Positions 19,580 through 31,200 are shown, numbered from the stretch's first letter. The stretch: 64,000 nt of DNA from Williamsia sp. (GCA_015069695.1 JADCRZ010000017.1:1-64000), one strand, 5' to 3'. Made by a program: numbers and translations. Notes: a model not told the origin generated them from the sequence alone.

Positions 19580-19829
19580 TAACAGCCCGTACCTTTTGGC
19601 CCGGTTGCTTCGTATTTTTCATACGCAAACCTAATTTGATTGCCCGCTTTTGGTGGAACGGAGTATGTGTATACTGCCTTCAAACAAATCACGGCAGGGG
19701 TGGGTTTGAGGCTTGTACCGCATGATCTGACAAAAGATTGTTCGTGTACGGGTCTGCGTTAGAACAGGTCTATGCAATCGCACAAACAATGAACAATGCT
19801 TTTCTACAATCAATCATACAACAAGTGCT

Positions 19830-22800
19830 ATGCGGAATAAAAACCGGTTTTATTGGACCATCTTTTTTTTGTGCTTCTCCTCGCATCTTTGTGCACAGAC
19901 AAGCGAAAGATATACAGCAGATCTTTCAGCAAATACATGGAAGCTCTGGCTTGATACCGGTGCTGCCTGGATCAACGATACCCTGTATGCGCCGCCTGTA
20001 GATCTTGCCAGGCTCCCGATGCATACGCCCACCGGTGGATGGAGCACCTTGCAGCAGGCAACCGGGAAAAACGTCCACCTGCCTGCAACGGTAGAAGAAT
20101 ATTACTGGGGCAACAACGGAAACGCTTTTGGCGTAGCAGGAAACTACCTGGGCGTATCCTGGTTTACCACCCGGTTTACAGTTCCGGTGGCGCAGAAAGG
20201 CAAGCGGATCACGCTTCAATTTGAAGCCGTCCGGTTCAGGGCTGAGATATTTATCAACAAAAAATTAGCAGGCTACGATCTTGTAAACAGCACCCCCTTT
20301 GAAGTTGACATCACCGACTTTGTAAAGCCGGGAGCACCCAATGAAATTGCCGTCAGGATCACAGATCCGAACGGCAATTTCGACTGGCGCGATTCACAGA
20401 ACTTCGGGTGGGGAAATTACCGCACCAATCCTACGCATGGGTTTGGCGGCATCACAGGAAAGGTAAAACTGGTTGCAACAGATCCCATTTACATCAGCGA
20501 TGTTTTTATCAAAAACAAACCCAAGGCAAACGAGATAGACGCGGCGCTTACCCTTTCTAACGGGGGCACCAAGCCGGTGAATGGCACCCTGCTCCTGCAG
20601 GTAAAGGAAGCAAAGGGGGAAGGCAAAACGGTCTACAGCCAATCATACCCTGTTGAAGCAGTGGCCCCGGGTACAACAACAAAACAATTTTCCATAGCAC
20701 CTGAAAATACAAAGCTGTGGAGCGTAGACTCACCCAACCTTTATATCCTTACTGCGTACTGGAAGGGCACAGACAAAACAACGGATCTGTACAAAAAACG
20801 CTTTGGCTTTCGCTGGTTCGAGGTAAGGGATGTGGCAGGCGACAGACAATTTTATCTGAACGGCAAACGCATTGTCCTGATCACATCCATCTCCTGGGGC
20901 TTCTGGCCTGAAAACGGGATCATGCCTTCTGATGAGCTGGCCAGAAAGCAAGTGGAAGATGCCAAAAAGCTCGGCATGAACATGCTGAACTTTCATCGCA
21001 CCATCGGTCAGCAGAATGTACTGGATTGGGCAGATGAGTTGGGACTGCTTTACTTCGAAGAACCAGGCGGCAACCAATACCCGGCAGACCGGTTCAATGC
21101 CACAGATCCGCTCGGTAAAATGCAGGCAGACTTTTATTTTGCCACACGCAATGAAAAGCTGTTCAGGATGATCCGCCGCGACCGGAGCCATCCTTCGCTG
21201 GTGATCTACAACATGCACAATGAAAGGGGCGCCCAGCCGCAGCGGCAGGACAGTGCCCAGATGCTTGCCGGCCACCGCCTGGATGAAACCCGGATCATGA
21301 CCTACAACTCTTCAAACGGCGACATCAAGCCGGGACCTGATCCGCGGTTCAAGCTGCACCTCATGCCCTATGATTCTGCCTTCCGCGATTACGGCTGGTT
21401 TGATCAGCACCATGCGGGCGGTCCGGGAACTTATCACGACAACCTCTACCGCAATCCAAAAGACTACGCCAAATACTTTGACCACAAAGATGAGATCATC
21501 TACTACGGGGAAGAAGGGGCCATCGGAACACCTCCGCGCCTTCAGCTGATCCGCGATGCCATCCTGAAAAGGGGCAAGGACATCGGTTGGGAAAGCGACA
21601 GCTACCTACAATGGTACGACGCATATGATGCCTTCCTGAAAAAGGGTGGGTTCAGCAAAGCCTTTCCTTCCGTGGACAGTCTGACAAAAGCCATGGGCAA
21701 TGTAGCGTATTACTACCAGGGACGGGTAATCGAAAACGTACATATCAGCAATACAATTGATGGATATGCCATCAACGGATGGGAAAGCATGAAGCTGGAA
21801 AACCATTCGGGCATTGTAGACAATTACCGCAACTTAAAAGGAGACCCGCAGCTGATAGCCCGCTACAACCAACCACTCTATGTAGCCGTCAAGCTGAACC
21901 ACAAAGTGCTTCCTGCAGGCGATACTTCGATCGCCGATTTTTTCATCGTGAACCAGGTAAACCTCCACGGCGATTTCACGCTGCGTGTAAAAGCGCTTGA
22001 TGAAAAGGGAAACACAGGGTCTACCAAAACCATTCCGGTAAAATTAACCGGAGGTTCTACCTATGGCGAACTCCTGTATGCCGGTCTGCCGGTGGTGGCA
22101 GCAAAAGAAGGATATACAACCGTGCAGGCAGAACTGTTGCAGGACAACCGGCCGGTAGCCCGGGGTGATGATAAAATTTATGCGGTGCAGCTGGATGCCT
22201 CGGGCATTCCCGCAGGCGGGATGATCGCTGATACGGCTGGTGTGCTGGCTCCTTTTCTGCGTTCGGCAGGTGTTAAAAATTTTACTGAATACCGCTCCGG
22301 CAAGCCGGCAGGCAAGTACCTGCTCATTGGTGCATTTCAACCCCAGCAAACAGGCAATCCACTCGTTACAGACATACTGGAATGGGTAAACGAAGGCAAC
22401 ACCCTGATCATCGCAAACAACATCGAAGCCTGGGCAGCCCACCTGGCACAAAAAGAAGTGATCGACTATCGCGGCAGCAAAGTGCTGGGAACGACCTGGT
22501 ATGGAGGAAATTTTTTCTCCCGGCAGCATCCCCTCTTCAACCACCTCCCGCAGGCGCAGGTGTTTAACTGGGAGTACCAATGCTTTGCCACGTACAACAG
22601 AAGCAGGATCGGGCTGCGGGTGTTGAATGGGGAAACAGTGGTTGCCTGTGTAGCCGATCACAAGAAAGAAGTATACAGCGCCCTCAGCATCGTGCCCCAT
22701 GGCCGCGGCCGGATCATCCTTTGTTCCCTCGATCTATTCTCCTGCCTCAAAGATGTAAACGTAGGCAGAAGGGCTGAAGGGGAAGGAGAAAACGCATCCA

Positions 22801-22889
22801 TGGGTACATTCAACACATCCCAGGGAAACAGAGCCAATGTCGTAGGACAGCAACTCCTGTTGAATATGTTGCGCTATGCAGACCGGTAG
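19830..22889 (+). CDS. GH2-family glycoside hydrolase (beta-galactosidase-like), secreted
   Basis: A 1019-residue protein with a signal peptide (...FSSHLCAQ). It shows the GH2 layout: an N-terminal sugar-binding jelly roll (YLGVSWFTTRFTVP, VDITDFVKPGAPNEIAVRI), an Ig-like domain, a catalytic TIM barrel with the acid/base Glu465 in IYNMHNERG, and a C-terminal extension with an ATP-grasp-unlike, ThuA/GATase-like segment (about 800-1000) that I cannot assign. The second catalytic Glu may be that in YYGEEGAIG. The substrate is likely a galactose-, arabinose- or glucuronic-acid-containing side chain of pectin; this is context only. It stands 250 bp after the CE8 gene and may have its own promoter. 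Confidence 0.85.
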   Translation: MRNKNRFYWTIFFLCFSSHLCAQTSERYTADLSANTWKLWLDTGAAWINDTLYAPPVDLARLPMHTPTGGWSTLQQATGKNVHLPATVEEYYWGNNGNAFGVAGNYLGVSWFTTRFTVPVAQKGKRITLQFEAVRFRAEIFINKKLAGYDLVNSTPFEVDITDFVKPGAPNEIAVRITDPNGNFDWRDSQNFGWGNYRTNPTHGFGGITGKVKLVATDPIYISDVFIKNKPKANEIDAALTLSNGGTKPVNGTLLLQVKEAKGEGKTVYSQSYPVEAVAPGTTTKQFSIAPENTKLWSVDSPNLYILTAYWKGTDKTTDLYKKRFGFRWFEVRDVAGDRQFYLNGKRIVLITSISWGFWPENGIMPSDELARKQVEDAKKLGMNMLNFHRTIGQQNVLDWADELGLLYFEEPGGNQYPADRFNATDPLGKMQADFYFATRNEKLFRMIRRDRSHPSLVIYNMHNERGAQPQRQDSAQMLAGHRLDETRIMTYNSSNGDIKPGPDPRFKLHLMPYDSAFRDYGWFDQHHAGGPGTYHDNLYRNPKDYAKYFDHKDEIIYYGEEGAIGTPPRLQLIRDAILKRGKDIGWESDSYLQWYDAYDAFLKKGGFSKAFPSVDSLTKAMGNVAYYYQGRVIENVHISNTIDGYAINGWESMKLENHSGIVDNYRNLKGDPQLIARYNQPLYVAVKLNHKVLPAGDTSIADFFIVNQVNLHGDFTLRVKALDEKGNTGSTKTIPVKLTGGSTYGELLYAGLPVVAAKEGYTTVQAELLQDNRPVARGDDKIYAVQLDASGIPAGGMIADTAGVLAPFLRSAGVKNFTEYRSGKPAGKYLLIGAFQPQQTGNPLVTDILEWVNEGNTLIIANNIEAWAAHLAQKEVIDYRGSKVLGTTWYGGNFFSRQHPLFNHLPQAQVFNWEYQCFATYNRSRIGLRVLNGETVVACVADHKKEVYSALSIVPHGRGRIILCSLDLFSCLKDVNVGRRAEGEGENASMGTFNTSQGNRANVVGQQLLLNMLRYADR

Positions 22890-22912
22890 AGCGGTTCCGA
22901 ACTCTATTGAAC

Positions 22913-22981
22913 TTAGTTATATGGCATAGCATATTCTGTTTGGAACATACCATACCGATTTGAATTATACCATATAGCTAA
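22913..22981. terminator. Inverted repeat between convergent genes, possible two-way terminator
   Basis: The arms 22913-22928 and 22966-22981 pair at 14 of 16 positions with an A/T-rich 37-nt loop. It fills the 105-bp space between the GH2 and the pectate lyase genes, which end toward each other, so a shared terminator is plausible. Confidence 0.4.
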
Positions 22982-22994
22982 ACTCTACTGGGTA

Positions 22995-24218
22995 TCATTC
23001 CTCTGTGCGGATAGCAACCAATCCCAGCTTTTTCTGCCAGCGCGGGAACTGGGTTAGTACTTTCTGCGGGTTGTAAGTGTACCAGCTGTAGCCGTCCCTT
23101 CTTTCGCGGGCTACTTCGGCGAGGGAGTACACGACTTTGCTGTCGCGGTTGCAGAACAAGGGGCGGTGCGTCTTGAGTTCGTAATAGCGTGTCCAGATGG
23201 GAGGGGCAGTAGAGTCAGTTACAACGACCCGGTCGGTTGTTGATATACGGAAATCTGTTTTTAAGTAAGGTGCAGGAATGGTTTTTACTCTTGTGTTATA
23301 AATCTTTGATGCTTCAAACCAGGCAGCGGCCTGTTCAACTGCGTGGATGATTTCTTTGCTGGGATGATCGATGCTCATTAAAAACAAGACCAGGTCGCTG
23401 CTTTCCTGGTTGCAGATGCTGGGTGGCTCAAAAGCCCTGGCCCAGGCGGGCTGCAGGCTGGTCTCATCATATTGCTGGCACCAGGCAGTGGGTTTGCCGC
23501 TGTCGTTGATCTGGGTTTTCAGGATGCAATCCAGCCCCTTTTCATAAGCCCCGCTTATTTTTTTCCGCGTGGCTTCATTGATAAAGGCAAACTGTGGCTG
23601 GTTATCACCGATGTCTTTCAGCAGGCGCATGATCCCGATGTAAGCGCCATCATTAAAAGTGATGTGCCGGCTGTAATTTGATTCAAGCGGAAAGTATTGC
23701 GGCCATCCCCCGTTTTTATATTGTGCCTGCAGGATAAAGTCCAGTCCTTTCAGCGCCGACTCCTTGTACTTGTCCTGTTTGGTAGCGGCGTAGATCTGTG
23801 CCAGCAGGGCTACATGGGTGTAGGTAGTGCCATTGTCGAATGTAGTGTTCAGGGTAGACTTGGCTTTTGCAAGACTGTCCTTTTGTTCAGGGGTCAGTAC
23901 AGCCATGATGTCGTAATTCTTGGGCCAGCCGCCATTGTCTTTTTGGTACAACAAAACATTGTCGCCTACTTCCACGATGTCAGTGGTTTTGTACTTCGGG
24001 CGGTCGGGTCTGGGATTGACGACGTTTGCTTTGTCGAATATGCCATACCAATGATTGGCATTGTCACTGAAAGGCTCTGTGTTGATGGTGAATGAGGATG
24101 TCTGGCTGAAAGCCTGCTCCCGGGAGACCTGGAGCATCAGCAGCGCTATCATCGCTGATTGCACAACCATTCTCTGAAGCCGCAGCGGACTTCTCCTGTT
24201 AACTGCATATGCAAACAT
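22995..24218 (-). CDS. pelA: Pectate lyase, PL10 family
   Basis: About 407 residues from the ATG at 24218; an in-frame ATG at 24275 would add 19 residues with no signal-like features, so the inner start is preferred. The signal region is followed by a mature start near SQTSSFTI. PL10 features: NGGWPKNYD, then repeated alpha/alpha-toroid motifs (LDFILQAQYKNGGWPQYFP, FNDGAYIGIM), WARAFEPPSICNQESS and the C-terminal GYSWYT. It cleaves de-esterified homogalacturonan by beta-elimination with calcium. It faces the plus-strand pectin operon convergently, and follows the quinone oxidoreductase gene by 95 bp on its own strand, so it may be separately expressed. Confidence 0.94.
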   Translation of the reverse strand: MFAYAVNRRSPLRLQRMVVQSAMIALLMLQVSREQAFSQTSSFTINTEPFSDNANHWYGIFDKANVVNPRPDRPKYKTTDIVEVGDNVLLYQKDNGGWPKNYDIMAVLTPEQKDSLAKAKSTLNTTFDNGTTYTHVALLAQIYAATKQDKYKESALKGLDFILQAQYKNGGWPQYFPLESNYSRHITFNDGAYIGIMRLLKDIGDNQPQFAFINEATRKKISGAYEKGLDCILKTQINDSGKPTAWCQQYDETSLQPAWARAFEPPSICNQESSDLVLFLMSIDHPSKEIIHAVEQAAAWFEASKIYNTRVKTIPAPYLKTDFRISTTDRVVVTDSTAPPIWTRYYELKTHRPLFCNRDSKVVYSLAEVARERRDGYSWYTYNPQKVLTQFPRWQKKLGLVAIRTEE

Positions 24219-24313
24219 CGGCAGGGATTTATTTTTTTGCAGACTGCAAGCTAGTAAAAGGGATGAATGTTGCACAGCTTTTCTTGTTATTTTACTGCAA
24301 ACGCCCCGTCTTA

Positions 24314-25285
24314 TTACTCAACCTTTAGCATGATTTTTCCAATGTGCTGGCTGCTTTCCATTACCCGGTGCGCTTCTGCGGCTTCCTGCAGGGGGAGAGT
24401 TTTGTAAATGACCGCTTTGAACTGTTTGTTTTTCAGAAGGGGCCAAACCTCCCTTTCCACTTCAGCAGCCAACCCGGCTTTGAATTCCTTCTCGCGGTTG
24501 CGCAGTGTACTGCCTGTTAATGTCAGGCGCTTCCGCATTATATCCATGGCGTTCAACTCCGCCGTTGCACCCTGCATGGTATTGATAAACACAAGCCTTC
24601 CTTCTGCTTTTAGCAAGCGCATCTCTTTTTGGATGTAATCCCCTCCGATCATATCAAGTACAACATCCACCCCCTCTGCTGCCAGCACCTGTTCAAAATC
24701 TTCTTCCTTGTAGTTGATGCATATGTCGGCTCCCAATGCCCGGCAGGCCTGGCATTTCTCTTCACTACCCACGGTTGCAGCTACCTGTGCCCCAAATGCC
24801 TTGGCCAACTGGATAGCCGCAATACCGATCCCGCTGCTGCCTCCGTGAACCAGAAAATGTTCACCCTTCTTTAGCCGGCCGCGCTGAAAGACATTGTGCC
24901 AAACCGTGAAAACGGTTTCAGGAAGGGAGGCTGCCTCTACAAAACTCCATCCTTCCGGTACAGGCAAACAAGTTCCTGCATGTGCAACCGCGTATTCTGC
25001 ATAGCCACCCCCGCCAACCAGGGCACACACGGCGTCTCCCTTTTTCCAGCGGCTTACTTCTGTTCCACATTCCGCTACAATGCCTGCTATTTCCAGCCCG
25101 GGCACATCCTGCGGAACGCCAGGCGGAGGCGGATAATTTCCTTTTCGCTGGGCCACATCGGGGCGGTTGATGCCGGCTGCCATGACCTTGATCAACACTT
25201 CACCTGCCGTTGGCACTGGTACAGGACGCTCCTGTCCTTGTAATACCCCGGGTGCTCCTGGTTGTGTAATAACAATGGCTTTCAT
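24314..25285 (-). CDS. Zinc-free medium-chain NAD(P)H:quinone oxidoreductase (PIG3/QOR-like)
   Basis: A 323-residue medium-chain dehydrogenase/reductase. The GroES-like half (GVLQGQERPVPVPTAGEVLI, ...GLEIAGIVAECG) lacks the zinc-ligand cysteines, and the Rossmann half has HGGSSGIGIAAIQLAKAFG and the segment VDVVLDMIGGDY. This pattern is that of quinone oxidoreductases such as PIG3, cytosolic enzymes that reduce quinones with NADPH. It lies 3 bp downstream of the GH115 gene, so they are probably co-transcribed; the functional link is unclear and may only be detoxification of aromatic products of plant material. Confidence 0.92.
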   Translation of the reverse strand: MKAIVITQPGAPGVLQGQERPVPVPTAGEVLIKVMAAGINRPDVAQRKGNYPPPPGVPQDVPGLEIAGIVAECGTEVSRWKKGDAVCALVGGGGYAEYAVAHAGTCLPVPEGWSFVEAASLPETVFTVWHNVFQRGRLKKGEHFLVHGGSSGIGIAAIQLAKAFGAQVAATVGSEEKCQACRALGADICINYKEEDFEQVLAAEGVDVVLDMIGGDYIQKEMRLLKAEGRLVFINTMQGATAELNAMDIMRKRLTLTGSTLRNREKEFKAGLAAEVEREVWPLLKNKQFKAVIYKTLPLQEAAEAHRVMESSQHIGKIMLKVE

Positions 25286-25288
25286 GGC

Positions 25289-28231
25289 TTATCTTATTGT
25301 GTGGTGGGCGTGTTTGATTGTTTCCGGAATGGCACCATATGCTTTTTGCATGCCACCGACCCTGATCAGGATCTCATCAAGGATCACGCCGGGGTCGACG
25401 CAGTATATTTTCAAGCTGTGTTTTCCGGCCGGCAAAAATGGCAAGATAGCATTCCGTTCGGCCCTGTTGCGCAGTACATTTTGTTTCCATTCTTCGCTCC
25501 GGCCTTCTGTGCGGGTATCCAGAACCTTCAATGGGCCATCATCAATCGATACCGCATACCGTACGCGGTAGTTCTTGTTGACCGGATGGGTGGGCAGGGT
25601 AAAGATGCTCAGGGTGGGCGTTGCAGCAGAAAACGTACAGAAGCTGTATTCTACAAAAGCATTGGATTGTGTGATGGAATCCGGACTGCTTATAACAGGA
25701 ACAGTTGTGGAAAGCGGCCAAGCCTGTAACCCGCTTCCCGTGTATCCGACATCATGGATCAGTTTCCACTGGCTGGATGGCCTGTTTACCTGCCGGGTAA
25801 AATGGCTGGCATAGATTGATACCAGGCGGTTGTTCTCAACAAAACCTGCATAGCCTGCCAGGGCGGGGTTGCTTGTATTGTTTGCCAGCACCTGCACAGT
25901 TACTTGCCTGCCTGCTGCTGTAAAACGGATCCTGCCAACACCCTTTTCTTCCGCCATCTTGCTCCAATCAATACTTGCCCATATGCGCACTTGTGTCTTG
26001 CCATCTTCCGGGCGCAGTTCGCCATGGGTTGCCGACAAGCGGATCCAGCTATGGGAAACAGCGGCTGTCCAGTTGATGGCCTGGCTCCTGCTTAAAAAAA
26101 CATCTATGAAATACTGCTGCTGGTTGAAGTGATCGAATAGAGGCAACGACATGGCAGAACCTCCGGTCAAAAGGGAAGAATCTTTTCTTACCCATCCTTC
26201 CGGAGCAACACCCCAGCTATCTGAACTGTCGATAGAGAGCGTTGGAAGCACCGGAGCCTGGTACACAGCCAGGTTGCGGGGGTTCATGGACATGATATTT
26301 TTCCATTTGCCTTCCATCAATCGTGCATTATAGCAGGCAGTTTCTTTTACAATGCTGTCGTAAGCCTGGTTTGACAAACGTGCATACTCATACGCACTGA
26401 GCCGGTTTTGCCTGCTGTAGAAATAACTTTTATCCCGGTATAAAAACTTTTTGTTTATCCATGAAGCAGATACAACAGGGTAATAAACCAGCTCGTAAAA
26501 TGCAGCCCAATCCCGGGGCGCTATTTGCGCGCGTATTTTCCTGACAGCTGTTTCCAATCCGTGGCAGCGGTCTATCCGCCTTTGCGCTTCGTCGCCAAAA
26601 TAAAAATGATTGAATGCGGTGTAAGTGGTACTGGTATTGGGTTCTGTCTGGCTCCAACCCATAAACTCGGGTTTGCGTTCCCATGCCAGCTGGTAGTATT
26701 CCCATAAAACAGCTTGGATCAGGGAGGCTTTGTCTTTGCCAAACAGGGAAGAAAGCCAGGCCAGCATGTGTTGCTTTGCGTACCTGCTGTCTTTAAATGG
26801 CATGGGATCAAATGCCATGTCAAGGAACTCTTGTATGTTGTATTCCTGTGGTTTTATATCGCCCACATTCACGACCCATAAGCGGTTGGAACCGGTTTCA
26901 TAAGCTTTCATCATTTCTTCCTGCATCAGCGCGGGATGCGTGGAAGGAAGCCAGAGATAATCGTGCGGACGGCCCCAGTAAGACGCATGGTAATAGACTC
27001 CGGCACCTCCCTTTCTTGCTTGCTCCTGTTCCCCGTTCAGCCGTTGGATATAACCGTAGTTGTCATCGGGCCATACAAGTGTTACATCATCCGGCACCTT
27101 TAATCCCTGGTCGTAAATGTCGAGCACTTCCTTGTAGGTGGTAAAGACCTGTGGTACGGTGGCAGCATCTCCCCTTTTGTATTTTGAGAAGAGTGCCCGC
27201 TGATCCCCGAAAATCTTTTCCAGCAGGGGAACGGCATCTTTGGGGTCTTTCACGCCTTCTATCCCGCTGTCGTGCACACCCCGCATGCCGATGGTATAGA
27301 TAGCGTTGATGCCGCTGCTTTCTCTTACGCGTTCTTCCCAGTAATTGTATACCTTGTCCCTGTTGGTGAGATAATTGAACAGTCCCATTGTTTTTTCATT
27401 CCACTCTCCTACGTTGTTGCGCAACATAGGCTCGGCGTGAGAAGAACCGATAACCAGCTGGTAATCTTCGGCTACTTTCAGGTTGCCGGGATAATGAAAA
27501 AAGGCTTTTGTGCTGGGATGCATGGCAGGCCAGATCAAGTTGGCCTTTAAGCGGAGCAACAACTCAAAAACCCGCGCGTACGTTTTCGGACCGATGTCCC
27601 CTGTTTCCGGTTCAACCGTTTTGGCTGCCCAGGGCTGTAATCCCCAGTCCTCGTCGTTGATAAATATGCCCCTGTATTTTACGGCAGGAGGCGATGATAT
27701 AAACTCCGCCCGCGAAACAGTCAGTTCCGGCTGCTTTTTTACAGGTGCATCCGCCCACCAGTACCAGGGAGAAACGCCGATCTTTTCAGACAAGCTAAAG
27801 ACACCGTATGCTGTACCGCGGGCATCGCTCCCTGCAACCACCAGGGCGCGTGAAACAGCAAGCAGCGGCCTATCGACTACCTTGAAGCCATAGCACTCCC
27901 ATTTACCTACCAACTGCCTGGAAAAAGCAGCTTGCCCTTTCAGGAATTGCTGAACAAGCCGGGATTGAACCGTACCGATCACGATGATGTTTCCACTTGC
28001 CCTCGCAGGATCTGTGATCACGGCAGGTTTAAAGGAGCTGACCCTTTCGATGTCATCTGCCAGCAGCCCGGCCAGGATCGAATCAAGCCGGGGCGCTGCC
28101 GGGTCATAAACCACAGAAACCTTTGCTGCCTTTGTAACAAGCGGAAATGGAGATAGCTGGGCCCAGGCACCCCGCGAGATGAAAAGTACCAAAAAGAACA
28201 GGGTGCGATAGTCTTTAAACGGCATACGCAA
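25289..28231 (-). CDS. GH115-family alpha-glucuronidase-like glycoside hydrolase
   Basis: A 980-residue protein with a signal peptide (LFFLVLFISRGAWAQ). Family features include the N-terminal domain that ends YRGIFINDEDWGLQPWA, the TIM-barrel segment LKANLIWPAMHPSTKAFF, the region VTLVWPDDNYGYIQRL, and the long C-terminal helical and beta domains of GH115 enzymes. GH115 removes (4-O-methyl-)glucuronic acid from xylan, including internal positions; other members act on arabinogalactan glucuronic acid. Length is typical. It is 12 bp downstream of the ABC permease/peptidase gene and 3 bp upstream of the oxidoreductase gene. It stands apart from the pectin operon and shares no visible operator with it. 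Confidence 0.92.
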   Translation of the reverse strand: MRMPFKDYRTLFFLVLFISRGAWAQLSPFPLVTKAAKVSVVYDPAAPRLDSILAGLLADDIERVSSFKPAVITDPARASGNIIVIGTVQSRLVQQFLKGQAAFSRQLVGKWECYGFKVVDRPLLAVSRALVVAGSDARGTAYGVFSLSEKIGVSPWYWWADAPVKKQPELTVSRAEFISSPPAVKYRGIFINDEDWGLQPWAAKTVEPETGDIGPKTYARVFELLLRLKANLIWPAMHPSTKAFFHYPGNLKVAEDYQLVIGSSHAEPMLRNNVGEWNEKTMGLFNYLTNRDKVYNYWEERVRESSGINAIYTIGMRGVHDSGIEGVKDPKDAVPLLEKIFGDQRALFSKYKRGDAATVPQVFTTYKEVLDIYDQGLKVPDDVTLVWPDDNYGYIQRLNGEQEQARKGGAGVYYHASYWGRPHDYLWLPSTHPALMQEEMMKAYETGSNRLWVVNVGDIKPQEYNIQEFLDMAFDPMPFKDSRYAKQHMLAWLSSLFGKDKASLIQAVLWEYYQLAWERKPEFMGWSQTEPNTSTTYTAFNHFYFGDEAQRRIDRCHGLETAVRKIRAQIAPRDWAAFYELVYYPVVSASWINKKFLYRDKSYFYSRQNRLSAYEYARLSNQAYDSIVKETACYNARLMEGKWKNIMSMNPRNLAVYQAPVLPTLSIDSSDSWGVAPEGWVRKDSSLLTGGSAMSLPLFDHFNQQQYFIDVFLSRSQAINWTAAVSHSWIRLSATHGELRPEDGKTQVRIWASIDWSKMAEEKGVGRIRFTAAGRQVTVQVLANNTSNPALAGYAGFVENNRLVSIYASHFTRQVNRPSSQWKLIHDVGYTGSGLQAWPLSTTVPVISSPDSITQSNAFVEYSFCTFSAATPTLSIFTLPTHPVNKNYRVRYAVSIDDGPLKVLDTRTEGRSEEWKQNVLRNRAERNAILPFLPAGKHSLKIYCVDPGVILDEILIRVGGMQKAYGAIPETIKHAHHTIR

Positions 28232-28243
28232 AGGTAAGTCCCC

Positions 28244-31200
28244 TTAATTTTCCGCCTTTACATTCTTGCTATTGTGATCTGTTTCCACCCAAACCAGCAG
28301 GTGATCCGGGTCGATCGCGGCACGGTCCGGTTTGCGTGGTACCATAACCGTTATCCGCTGCTTACCCGATCGGATGCGGTGTTTTCCAGGGTAAAATTGC
28401 TTGTCCTCCCTGCCTGCGCCGGCGGGCGCAAAGAGCCCCAGCTCTACCCAATCGTTCATCGGTACTTCTTTTTCGGTACCGGCGCTGTCTACAACCAGTT
28501 TCCGGGCCTCCAGCTCGAGTGTAACCTCCCAGTTGCCGGCAGGCGTTTGTTTGGCAAGGGCTCCTGCTGTTTTAAGATCCCAAAAGGTATTTACTTCAAA
28601 CAAATCATGCAGCAGGTAACGGAGCGAATCCGGCGTGACTGCCTGCAGCTCACGATAAAGATCGAGCGTGTTTGCGAGGGGCGCTTCTTCCGGCCGGTGT
28701 TTCTCCAGCAAGGTCCGCAATGCCTTGTTTACCGCTGTTTCGCCGATATACCGGCTCAATGCATAAAGCACAAAAGGGCCTTTGCGATAAGATAGATAGG
28801 GATCGAGGCCCCGGAGCAGGGGTTCACCGCGGCGGATGGGTGCATAGGGATAAGGCTCCCGCATAAAGCGCAACAGCTGCTGAACCTGTCCCGGTCCGCG
28901 GGTATGTTCCACCGCCATGATCGCATAGTACCAGGCAAGGCTTTCCGACATCACCGGGGCTCCTTCCTGGTTTGCATAGGGAACCGTCCACTGGTGCCCC
29001 ATTTCATGGGCTACAACCGCAGACGGAAGATCAAGCCCCGCCGTATCCTGCCGTGGTGTCCAGAAAGTAAATCCTTCCGAGTAGGTAAGCACGGCGGGTT
29101 CTGCATGAAGACCCAGTCCTTCTCCCGGCCGTTCAACTACATTGAGCTGGGTGTACCGGTAAGGACCAAACTGGCTGCTGTAATAATCCAGCGAAGCCCG
29201 GATGCTCCGCACCATGCGGTCCAGGTGCGCCGTATGGGTGGGGTGATGAAAGATCCGGATCTGAACGGTCTGGCCGGAGCCTGCGTCCTTCCACTGTGCT
29301 TCCTGTACAGCATACCGGGCAGAGAAAAACTCCCACTGGCTCCCGATGGGCGCATCGGTCGAGTAGCGGAAATAACGGCGACCGCTGCGCGTCCATGTTT
29401 GGCGCAGGGCTCCCGGTGCAACAGCCACCTGATCTCCCTCCGTACCTATAACCGACTCCAGGAGGACGCCTGTTCCCCGCTCATTTACCGGATTGCGATC
29501 ATAGAGAGAAGGAATGAGGGGACGGGAAACAAGTCCGTATGCCCGCCGGTCTGCAGCGTTCGCAAGCTCGCGGCCACGCTGGTAGCCAATGGCAGGCAGC
29601 CTGGCGTTGCTAAAGGCGGTACCATTGGGCACGATCGATGCGTCTGCACCGCTTTCGCGAAAGCCGTGCGGCTCCACCCGCACCCGGAAGTGCAGCAACA
29701 TAGAATCACCTGGCCGGAGCGGTGTGCGCAACGCATAGATCTGATAACCCAGTTCCGTCTTCATAAGTGCCCGGACCGCAGGCCGGTCGAACCGGATGGA
29801 TCCGGTCTCTGCCGTGGGATCCGTGGCCACATGGATCGAATCGATCACAGCTGTGCTCTTGTTTACGAGGCGGTACGTGCCGCGGATATCAACAGATTGG
29901 CGGCCCGGGTAAATTTCCACCCGCAGCCGGGCGCCTGTTAGCTGCGGCTGCGGAATGCCATCATAGTGTTTGTAGCAGCGTTCGTATGCTGCTTGCCGGG
30001 CAGTGATGGCAGCATCGGTCTGGTAGTGGTTCAGCACATTGGTATTGTAGAAGACAAATCCGCCAAGTATCAAAACAAGTGCGGTGGCTGCGCCGGCCAT
30101 CCAGGCCATGCGGCGGGTAAAACGGAGGCGGGACAGTTGCAGCCGTACAGCCAGCCTGCTTTCTCTTCCCCGCACCCAGAGCAGCTGTGCAACCAAGGCC
30201 AGCAGCAGGGCCCATGCTGCCCAATAAAGTTTAAACCAGAGCCAGGGTCCGATTGAGGCACCAAAGCCACGCATATCTGTGTAAGTCCATCCCGGACTGG
30301 CTCCCCAGATCAGCAGCTTGTGCCTGATGCCAAACAGGGATGAAAGGGCGATAAATACATACACGATCACGGCTACCAGGTGGCCAATGTATTTCTGGTG
30401 TACCAGCACATGCACGGCCAAAGCCAGCAAGGCAAAAATGAGGTACTCCGGAAGCTGAAGTCCCAGCAGGATTTTTACATACAAGTCTATTTCAAAATGG
30501 TGATACCCCAGTATAACCTGTGCAAGCACGCCAGCCATCATCAGGAGCGTCAGGAACAGGGCCAGCACTAGCGCGAGTCCCAAAAACTTGCCGGAGAAAC
30601 GGGCCCATTCCGGTCCGGGCGTGGCATCGGTGATCTCGCCCAAACCGGCCGATTGTTCGCGCCAGACCAGCTCACCTGCAAAGAAAATAATGAGCGGGGG
30701 AACAATGACCCAGCGGCTCAGTTCGGCAGACAGCGGGGCTACCAGTTCGTTGATGACCCGGGCCGTTGTGGGAACCAGCAGGGCGCCACCGGATGACATC
30801 TGATCAAGTATCACAGGGATCATGAGCAGCGGGATCGCGACCAGTAAGGCCAACCCGGCCCAGCTGGCTGCAATCGCCCCGAAAGATGTACGCGCAATGG
30901 CAAGCGCCTGCCGTGCCTGGCCAGCAAAACCGAATTTCCGCACTGGCTGCGGCAGAGAAACTGGCCTGCTCACCGCAACAGCTATACTGGAACGCCTGTC
31001 AACAGCCCGATCACGGGGCCTTGTTCTCCTGCGCCACCACCCGTTATGTCCACTACGGTGGCGGAATCCAAAACTTCTGTATGTAATCGCAAGCACTGCC
31101 GCCGCAACGCCCATCCAAAGGAGCCGGTTTTGGAGAACGATCCCCTTCAGCTCAAGCAGGCGCCGGCTTTTTTCTACCGTTGTCCACAAATGCGCTATAT